From contig CBDVDM010000033.1 in NCBI GenBank assembly GCA_965372745.1, positions 1-18,966 of the forward strand: 18,966 nt of DNA, given 5' to 3'. Numbering within the stretch: position 1 is the stretch's first letter; every line of letters begins with the position of its first letter. The translations under genes were made by a program, and so were the position numbers. This DNA is from VRUG01 sp965372745 (GTDB lineage: Bacteria > Planctomycetota > Phycisphaerae > Sedimentisphaerales > Anaerobacaceae). A model generated the notes under the pieces. The model worked only from the letters and a program-made list of their open reading frames with translations. It made no database searches and was not told where the DNA came from. Shown here piece after piece: positions 14,780 through 18,966 of this stretch.

Positions 14780-14831
14780 CGCGCTTGCGCGAATGATTGA
14801 AAAGCCCGCTAAGCAGATTTTTCAAGTTCTT

Positions 14832-14859
14832 AGTTTTAAAGTTTGAGTTTTGAGTTGCG
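14832..14859. repeat. Degenerate AGTTTTG heptamer array
   Basis: Units AGTTTTA, AAGTTTG, AGTTTTG, AGTTGCG. It is followed by a GCGGA/TCCGC hairpin (14857-14875) whose GATCCTTCG loop resembles the dispersed repeats at the right end of the window. Confidence 0.5.
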
Positions 14860-14906
14860 GAGATCCTTCGTCCGCTGTGAGCGAACTCATGATGGCAGAC
14901 AATAGA

Positions 14907-14926
14907 AGACAGTAGACAGTAGTCAG
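14907..14926. repeat. AGACAGT heptamer array, inverted relative to 14586-14620
   Basis: AGACAGT twice, then AGTCAG. Its reverse complement (ACTGTCT, CTGACT) resembles the TGTCTAT/TGACTAT units at 14607-14620. It ends 10 bases before the promoter of the accessory cassette. Confidence 0.55.
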
Positions 14927-14935
14927 AATTAAGGA

Positions 14936-14964
14936 TTGAGAATATAAAGAAAGCGGGGTAGAAT
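14936..14964 (+). promoter_or_regulatory. Strong promoter of the accessory cassette
   Basis: TTGAGA (14936-14941), 17 bases, TAGAAT (14959-14964), each 5/6 to consensus. The predicted start near 14971 leaves a 25-base leader with AAGGA before the ATG at 14996. This excludes the earlier TTG at 14966 as a start. Confidence 0.7.
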
Positions 14965-14995
14965 ATTGGTAAGAATTTTTCGTGAAGGAATGAGA

Positions 14996-15542
14996 ATGCT
15001 TAATAGTCCTAACTGGTTTATCGTTGTAGTCATTGGCGCGTTAACTGGATATTTTTTTAATTATATCCCAAAGTTTATATTTTATTTTTTTAGATTTTTT
15101 TCTAAAGAACAAATGGAAGGAAGTTGGTATGAGTATCATTTTAATTATGAAAATGGAGAAGAGAAGTTAAGAATGGAGGAATGGAAAATATCCAAAGGAA
15201 TTTATAATAAATTATCAATAAAAGCAAAATCGTTGTCGTACGAAAAGCTCTCTTATCATGGCACCTTGTGCAAAGAACGTGATTACTGGATTGCGAAATT
15301 CGTAGCTGAGGGACATGATGAAGAAGTGTTCTGTAGGCTTACAGCTCCTATACCATCAAATGATAATATTATCCATTGGCTTGTAGTTAGCTGTAGATTT
15401 CAATGGAAGGCCAGCAGTGGGACCACAAGTTCTCTCACGTAGTGAATTATCCTCTGATGAGGCAATTGAATTAATGAAGAAGAATATTGATTGTTCTCGG
15501 AATTATCGATTGATGAGAATAATGGATATGCTAGCAAAATAG
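14996..15542 (+). pseudogene. Membrane-anchored beta-rich protein interrupted by a 1-base frameshift
   Basis: No named family recognised. From ATG 14996 (AAGGA 6 bases ahead), 133 codons run to 15394 (ending HWLVVSC); read directly, the frame then ends at a TAG at 15440-15442 after unrelated residues. Skipping one base (A at 15395) restores a sensible end, DFNGRPAVGPQVLSRSEL and on, to TAG at 15540-15542, giving 181 residues. The N-terminus has one clear membrane helix (WFIVVVIGALTGYFF) and a second aromatic hydrophobic stretch (KFIFYFFRFF). The rest alternates like a small beta-barrel: EGSWYEYHFNYENGEE, YHGTLCKERDYWIAKF, EEVFCRLTAPIPS. Two helices plus a barrel recall the Cap15/S-2TM-beta effectors of CBASS, but that is shape only. 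It precedes the ParB-HEPN gene by 112 bp. The shift could be a true mutation or a sequence error; the site is not a known slippery sequence. Confidence 0.7.
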
Positions 15543-15654
15543 TATGATATTTTGAAAGCAGAATTAGAAAGGAAAAAATCATCTTGTTTAACATCTGGGG
15601 TTTGTGGGAATTGACTTTATAAATTTTTACAATTTCTTTTAATGGAGAATAACA

Positions 15655-17085
15655 ATGTCTGAAAGTAAGCCGGAAGAGTATCAAGTATTGAGGCTCATTT
15701 CACCTAAGTTGATTGAATTTGACTTAAAAAATCCAAGAGGGGAAACACCTGAGCAAATCGAAAAGGATACTAGATTTAATGTTCTGAGAAGATCAGTTAA
15801 GCAACACGGTGTCTTAGTTCCATTGATTACAAGGGAAAATAAAAACAAGAAAAAACCGTTCAGATTGGTTGATGGGGAAAGACGGTTGCGAGCATCTTTA
15901 AAGGAAAAAACACCGTTGGTACCTATACATATTATTCATGGGGATGAAATTGACGGAAGAATTCTTGCTTATAATATTCATATGTTGCGAAAACAATGGA
16001 GCAAAGAATGCGAACTGACATCCATGAAAGAAATCCGGGATGAATTATTAGTAGAAGATAAAGACCTTACAGAAACTGAGCTATCAAATAAACTTAGAGA
16101 TATAACCAATCTTAGTCCGAGTCATCTAAGCGATCTTATTAGATTACTCAAATATGACAAAAAAGCAATTGAAGCCGTTCATGCAGGCACTATCCAGATG
16201 AGTCATTTAGTTCAGATCGATGCAAGTTTTATATCGCAGATCGAAAAAAAGTTTCCGGGGATTTATGCAAAATATGGTGATACTAAATTACGTAGTATTC
16301 TTGTTAAAAAGGCCGAAAAAGGGTTGGTTGGAAATACAAGGTATATAATGGATGTTGTGCGGCCTTATTTTAAATCGGCTGACAATTTAACAAATTTAAG
16401 AAGTGCAATTAAAAAGTTTATTGATGAGGAAGACCAACACGTAAGTATTATTGATGTTAAAATGAAAGCCACAAAGAAAGCGAAAAAGGCTAAGAAGAAG
16501 AAAAAAAAGAAAGCTAAGAAGAAGAAAACTGGCACGAAAAGCCATGATTCTGAATTTGAATATGGATCTATAAATATAACGAAAGGGCATTTAACCAGAA
16601 TTAATGACATTAGACCGAAACTTGAAAAAATTGCGAAACGATTCACTGATGAAGAGACCGAATATATTAAAGAAGGAGTGTGTTGTTTGGAAAATCATTG
16701 CTTTAAAGGTGCTGCTTTAATGGTATGGTCAACTGGTATAAGTCGAATTTTTAAATATATTGAAAAACATTTGTCTGATTTTAATAGATGTACAAAGGAA
16801 ATGAGGGATAATCCTAAGTCCTTTTATAAATATTTTGCACCACATTTCATAAAAAATGTAATGGATATTACAACTGTAAGAGAAAACTGCAACGACAGAC
16901 AATTGCTTTGCTATATATGCTATAAAAAGTTTATAACTGTACCGGAATTTAAAAAACTTAAGAATAACTATGACACAAGATGTGATTGTGCGCATCCAAC
17001 AAGTATTTTATTAAAACCAAATGAGATTATTGTGATTTTTGAAAATGTATATTCCTTGTTATTAAATAATCCAAAGTTAAAATGA
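15655..17085 (+). CDS. ParB/KorB-like protein fused to a C-terminal HEPN-like domain
   Basis: 476 residues in three parts. Residues about 10-110 are a ParB-N/Srx fold: KNPRGE at 26-30, SVKQHGVLVPLI, and the nucleotide-binding motif DGERRLRASL (GERR at 74-77). Residues about 115-260 are a KorB-like helix-turn-helix (LTETELSNKLRDITNLSPSH...). A lysine-rich linker spans 269-292. Residues about 315-476 resemble HEPN: ENHCFKGAALMVWSTGISRI helix, then RCDCAHPTS, where Arg442 and His447 give the RX4H ribonuclease motif, then IVIFENVYSLLL. ParB domains bind or cut DNA and hydrolyse CTP; HEPN domains are often toxin or defence RNases. No ParA gene or parS-like site is present, so chromosome segregation is unlikely. 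Start: ATG 15655 with GGAGA about 6 bases upstream. AT-rich compared with the core genes. The stop overlaps (ATGA) a truncated radical SAM start. Confidence 0.82.
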   Translation: MSESKPEEYQVLRLISPKLIEFDLKNPRGETPEQIEKDTRFNVLRRSVKQHGVLVPLITRENKNKKKPFRLVDGERRLRASLKEKTPLVPIHIIHGDEIDGRILAYNIHMLRKQWSKECELTSMKEIRDELLVEDKDLTETELSNKLRDITNLSPSHLSDLIRLLKYDKKAIEAVHAGTIQMSHLVQIDASFISQIEKKFPGIYAKYGDTKLRSILVKKAEKGLVGNTRYIMDVVRPYFKSADNLTNLRSAIKKFIDEEDQHVSIIDVKMKATKKAKKAKKKKKKKAKKKKTGTKSHDSEFEYGSINITKGHLTRINDIRPKLEKIAKRFTDEETEYIKEGVCCLENHCFKGAALMVWSTGISRIFKYIEKHLSDFNRCTKEMRDNPKSFYKYFAPHFIKNVMDITTVRENCNDRQLLCYICYKKFITVPEFKKLKNNYDTRCDCAHPTSILLKPNEIIVIFENVYSLLLNNPKLK

Positions 17086-17141
17086 AAATACTATTAGTAG
17101 AACCTGGGTTTTTCAACGCCAGCTTAATAATTAGCGATTAA
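17082..17141 (+). pseudogene. Truncated 5' end of a radical SAM gene
   Basis: ATG at 17082 overlaps the ParB-HEPN stop as ATGA. The frame reads MKILLVEPGF and then nine unrelated residues to TAA. The first ten residues match MSKILLVEPGF, the start of the full gene at 17261. The differences are the missing Ser codon and codon third positions (AAA/AAG, ATA/ATT, GTA/GTC, GAA/GAG), so this is a diverged homologue's start, not a fresh copy. It suggests that the ParB-HEPN gene was once translationally coupled to a radical SAM gene. Confidence 0.7.
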
Positions 17142-17187
17142 AGAATAAGTAACACAGTAAATATAAAAGAATCTGCACAAGATAAAG

Positions 17188-17201
17188 TTTTCTTAAGAAA
17201 A
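17188..17201. repeat. 14-bp perfect palindrome upstream of the radical SAM gene
   Basis: TTTTCTTAAGAAAA, no spacer, 60 bases before the ATG. It could be an operator or chance in AT-rich DNA. No convincing promoter was found between 17142 and 17260. Confidence 0.4.
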
Positions 17202-17239
17202 GAACAATCACCCAAGCTAATAATACAGTAATAGCTATC

Positions 17240-17361
17240 TAACTGCCGATTTAGATATTTATGAGCAAGATTCTATTAGTCGAGCCTGGGTTTCCGATAC
17301 CTGCTAAGAGCAAGAATCATCGGAATTTTCTGCCAATTGGATTGCTTAAAATCGGCAGTTA
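17240..17361. repeat. 13-bp perfect inverted repeat enclosing the radical SAM start
   Basis: TAACTGCCGATTT (17240-17252) is the exact reverse complement of AAATCGGCAGTTA (17349-17361) inside codons 30-34. In the mRNA the arms could pair and loop out the start codon; it may also be a rearrangement scar. Confidence 0.6.
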
Positions 17362-18370
17362 TCACAGGCTTAAAGGTGACAAGGTCAAGTTGGTGCGGGG
17401 TTTGGTGCGCTGCGGATTTAGGCCTGAGAGGGTTTTGATTACATCGCTATTTACTTACTGGTCGAAATACGTACATGAGGCTGCGGAATATTATCATAAG
17501 GCTTATCCAGAGGCAGAGATTGAGATTGGGGGGATATACGCATCGTTGATGGCTGAGCATTGTAAAAGGAAAGTACCTTTTGCAAAGGTTTTTAAAGGGT
17601 TGTACAGAAAAGGTGCGGCGGAGAAGGTGAAAGTAGATTATTCATTATTGCCGGAGGGATTAGATTATCAGATAGCTCACACGTCACGAGGCTGTACGAG
17701 AAGATGTACATTTTGCGGGACGTGGAAGATCGAGCCTGAGTTTACATGCAAGGAGAGTATAAGCAGTGAGATATGCAGTAATAGAATTATATTTTACGAC
17801 AATAATTTGTTAGCGAATGAGCATATATTTGAAATTCTGAAAGAATTAGAGGTTGCCAGACACGATGGCAGAGTGGTTAAGAGTGAGAGTCAATGCGGTA
17901 TTGACGGCAGGCTGCTTACGCGGAGACTGGCGAAACTTTTAAAGAGGGCGAGATTTATAAATCCGAGGATTGCATGGGACTGGTCTTTTGGGCAATGGAA
18001 GTCGATAAAGAAACAGATCGATATGCTCGGCGATGCAGGTTATAACAGAAAAGATATTTATGTATTTATGGTTTACAACTTCGATATTGATTTTGAAGAG
18101 ATGGAGAAGAAGCGCAGGAAGTGTAAGAAATGGGGAGTGCAGATTGCGGATTGTAGGTTCAGGCCTTTAGACCAGACGTTTGACAATTATAATCCACGAA
18201 AAGAGCAAACAGGTAACGATTATTACATTCATTCAAACTGGACAGATGCACAAATTAGATTGTTTAGAAAACATGTAAGGCAGCAAAATATTTGTATCAG
18301 GCATGGATTCAATTCCTATATAGGGGAATTAGAGAGACAGGCAGCAAGAGAAAACCGCAAGAGTGCGTAA
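17261..18370 (+). CDS. Radical SAM protein with B12-binding-like N-terminus
   Basis: 369 residues. The N-terminal 100 residues (KILLVEPGFPIP, FLPIGLLKIGSYH, ITSLFTYWSKYVHEAAEYY, EIEIGGIYASLM) have the fold signature of cobalamin-binding-type domains attached to radical SAM enzymes. The usual DxHxxG cobalamin motif is not evident, so B12 may not be bound. The SAM/[4Fe-4S] motif is SRGCTRRCTFCGTWKIEP, with Cys145, Cys149 and Cys152 in CX3CX2C spacing. Further conserved-looking parts are IIFYDNNLLAN, NPRIAWDWSFGQW, YVFMVYNFDIDFEEMEKKR and RPLDQTFDNYNPRK. The substrate is unknown; from memory, similar proteins occur in scattered accessory loci of many phyla. There is no Shine-Dalgarno before the ATG at 17261. 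It follows the ParB-HEPN gene and a truncated homologue start, which ties it to the cassette. Confidence 0.85.
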   Translation: MSKILLVEPGFPIPAKSKNHRNFLPIGLLKIGSYHRLKGDKVKLVRGLVRCGFRPERVLITSLFTYWSKYVHEAAEYYHKAYPEAEIEIGGIYASLMAEHCKRKVPFAKVFKGLYRKGAAEKVKVDYSLLPEGLDYQIAHTSRGCTRRCTFCGTWKIEPEFTCKESISSEICSNRIIFYDNNLLANEHIFEILKELEVARHDGRVVKSESQCGIDGRLLTRRLAKLLKRARFINPRIAWDWSFGQWKSIKKQIDMLGDAGYNRKDIYVFMVYNFDIDFEEMEKKRRKCKKWGVQIADCRFRPLDQTFDNYNPRKEQTGNDYYIHSNWTDAQIRLFRKHVRQQNICIRHGFNSYIGELERQAARENRKSA

Positions 18371-18412
18371 GAAGAGGATTAAGGGCGCAAAGATTAGCCG
18401 AACCGTAGGCAA

Positions 18413-18602
18413 CACGGAATGGAATGGGACAGTGTTATTAGATTTCTCCGCTGCGCTACGCTCCGGTCGAAATGACAAAACATGATATCAAGATGGCGAA
18501 ATGAAATAAAAACGCCCACCGCTCCTTCGACGATGCTCAGGACAGGCGGGGTGGGTGCTAAATGGAATGGAATAAAGATTGCCACGTCGGTTACATAGCA
18601 AC
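18413..18602. repeat. Composite 190-bp intergenic repeat, copy 1
   Basis: About 185 of 190 bases match 18703-18892 (five mismatches by eye), 290 bp apart, same orientation. It is made of three imperfect-palindrome modules: one around TTTCTCCGCTGCGCTACG, one with CGCCCACC/GGTGGGTG arms around CCTTCGACGATGCTCAGG, and one with AGATTGCCACGTCGG running towards CTCGCAATGACG. Modules like these are dispersed in many environmental bacterial genomes. Frames across them are not genes. Confidence 0.85.
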
Positions 18603-18621
18603 CTCCTCGCAATGACGTAAT

Positions 18622-18648
18622 AAAAAAAACCTGCGGTGAAACCGCAGG
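18622..18648 (-). terminator. Intrinsic terminator on the minus strand
   Basis: On the minus strand CCTGCGGT, loop TTC, ACCGCAGG, then eight T's (plus-strand A's 18622-18629). A perfect 8-bp GC-rich stem. No minus-strand gene is visible up to 18966, so its gene probably lies beyond the edge, separated by repeat copy 2. Confidence 0.8.
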
Positions 18649-18662
18649 CTAAATAATTATGG

Positions 18663-18710
18663 ATTCCGTGTCCCCGGCCAACATATTGCAGGGACAGGCA
18701 GGCACGGAAT
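18663..18710. repeat. Imperfect inverted repeat between the two composite copies
   Basis: ATTCCGTG (18663-18670) pairs with CACGGAAT (18703-18710), and TGTCCC (18669-18674) with GGGACA (18691-18696). It runs into the left end of copy 2. Confidence 0.55.
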
Positions 18711-18892
18711 GATATGGGACAGTGTTATTAGATTTCTCCGCTGCGCTACTCTCCGGTCGAAATGACAAAACATGATATCAAGATGGCGAAATGAAATAAA
18801 AACGCCCACCGCTCCTTCGACGATGCTCAGGACAGGCGGGGTGGGTGCTAAACGGAATGGAATAAAGATTGCCACGTCGGTTGCATAGCAAC
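18703..18892. repeat. Composite 190-bp intergenic repeat, copy 2
   Basis: Second copy, diverging from copy 1 after 18892, where copy 1 goes on into CTCCTCGCAATGACG and this one does not, so its third module is truncated. The last 74 bases of the window show no recognisable gene. Confidence 0.85.
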
Positions 18893-18966
18893 ATTTGCAA
18901 CTGACAAAGAAAGATTTCTCCACTACCAGGCTGTGTCGCAATTATAGTTCAAAGATGATTTTGTTT

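Noticed and set aside
14610..14825. 71-codon minus-strand frame rich in Phe, His and Cys
   Set aside because: TTG start, no ribosome site, and the odd composition is a direct product of the 10-11-bp A-tract repeat.
14542..14926. CRISPR array
   Set aside because: Units are 7 or about 11 bp with no spacers of constant length and no cas genes.
14966..14995. Earlier TTG start of the membrane gene
   Set aside because: It directly abuts the -10 box; ATG 14996 has AAGGA at 6 bases and a promoter at proper distance.
15655..17085. Chromosome-partition ParB with a parS region
   Set aside because: No ParA gene or parS-like palindrome nearby, and the C-terminus is not the ParB dimerisation domain.
18394..18941. 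Two near-identical minus-strand frames containing PPVLSIVEGAVGV
   Set aside because: They are translations of the composite intergenic repeat; this LSxVEG-type string is a well-known repeat artefact.

Overview
The window looks like chromosomal DNA of a planctomycete, probably a Phycisphaerae/Sedimentisphaerales-type bacterium. The clues are a PEP-CTERM exported protein ending in a LLGLGGLFLRRRK sorting tail, a response regulator with an N-terminal excisionase-type HTH, moderate GC in the core genes, and intergenic DNA rich in degenerate 7-bp tandem units. The lineage is an inference; there is no rRNA or other marker here.

Layout. Positions 1-2028 (minus): argB then argD (3' end cut off), arginine biosynthesis, with a promoter that fixes the argB start. 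2160-2873 (minus): coiled-coil lipoprotein with its own promoter inside a 76-bp inverted-repeat element. 3116-3772 (minus): PEP-CTERM protein with a strong terminator and a possible long 5' leader. 4119-7028 (minus): two-component pair, an HTH-receiver regulator followed by a soluble HDOD/histidine kinase. 7346-8515: a cupin and an HD-domain hydrolase, divergent around a small dyad. 8616-9515 (plus): purC with its own promoter. 9520-14498 (minus): the leucine operon leuL-leuA-leuC-leuD-leuB, with a Cys-rich DUF6485-type gene behind it. The leader peptide leuL (27 codons, 7 Leu in the last 13) sits directly behind a TATAAT box, so the transcript probably starts at or next to its ATG.

Positions 14500-14935 hold no convincing gene. 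They contain heptamer arrays in both orientations around about 105 bp of helically phased A-tracts, which predicts strongly curved DNA. Beyond this the DNA is visibly more AT-rich and looks accessory. It holds a strong plus-strand promoter, a membrane-anchored beta-rich protein broken by a 1-base frameshift (14996-15542), a ParB-like/KorB-like protein fused through a poly-lysine linker to a HEPN-like domain (15655-17085), a 19-codon remnant of a radical SAM gene overlapping its stop as ATGA, and a full radical SAM gene (17261-18370). The window ends in two copies of a 190-bp composite intergenic repeat and a minus-strand terminator.

The two most interesting items are the leucine leader peptide (a likely ribosome-sensing control of leuACDB in a planctomycete) and the ParB-HEPN cassette with its membrane partner and radical SAM neighbour, a candidate undescribed defence or stress module. 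The first is well supported by the sequence. The function of the second is inference.
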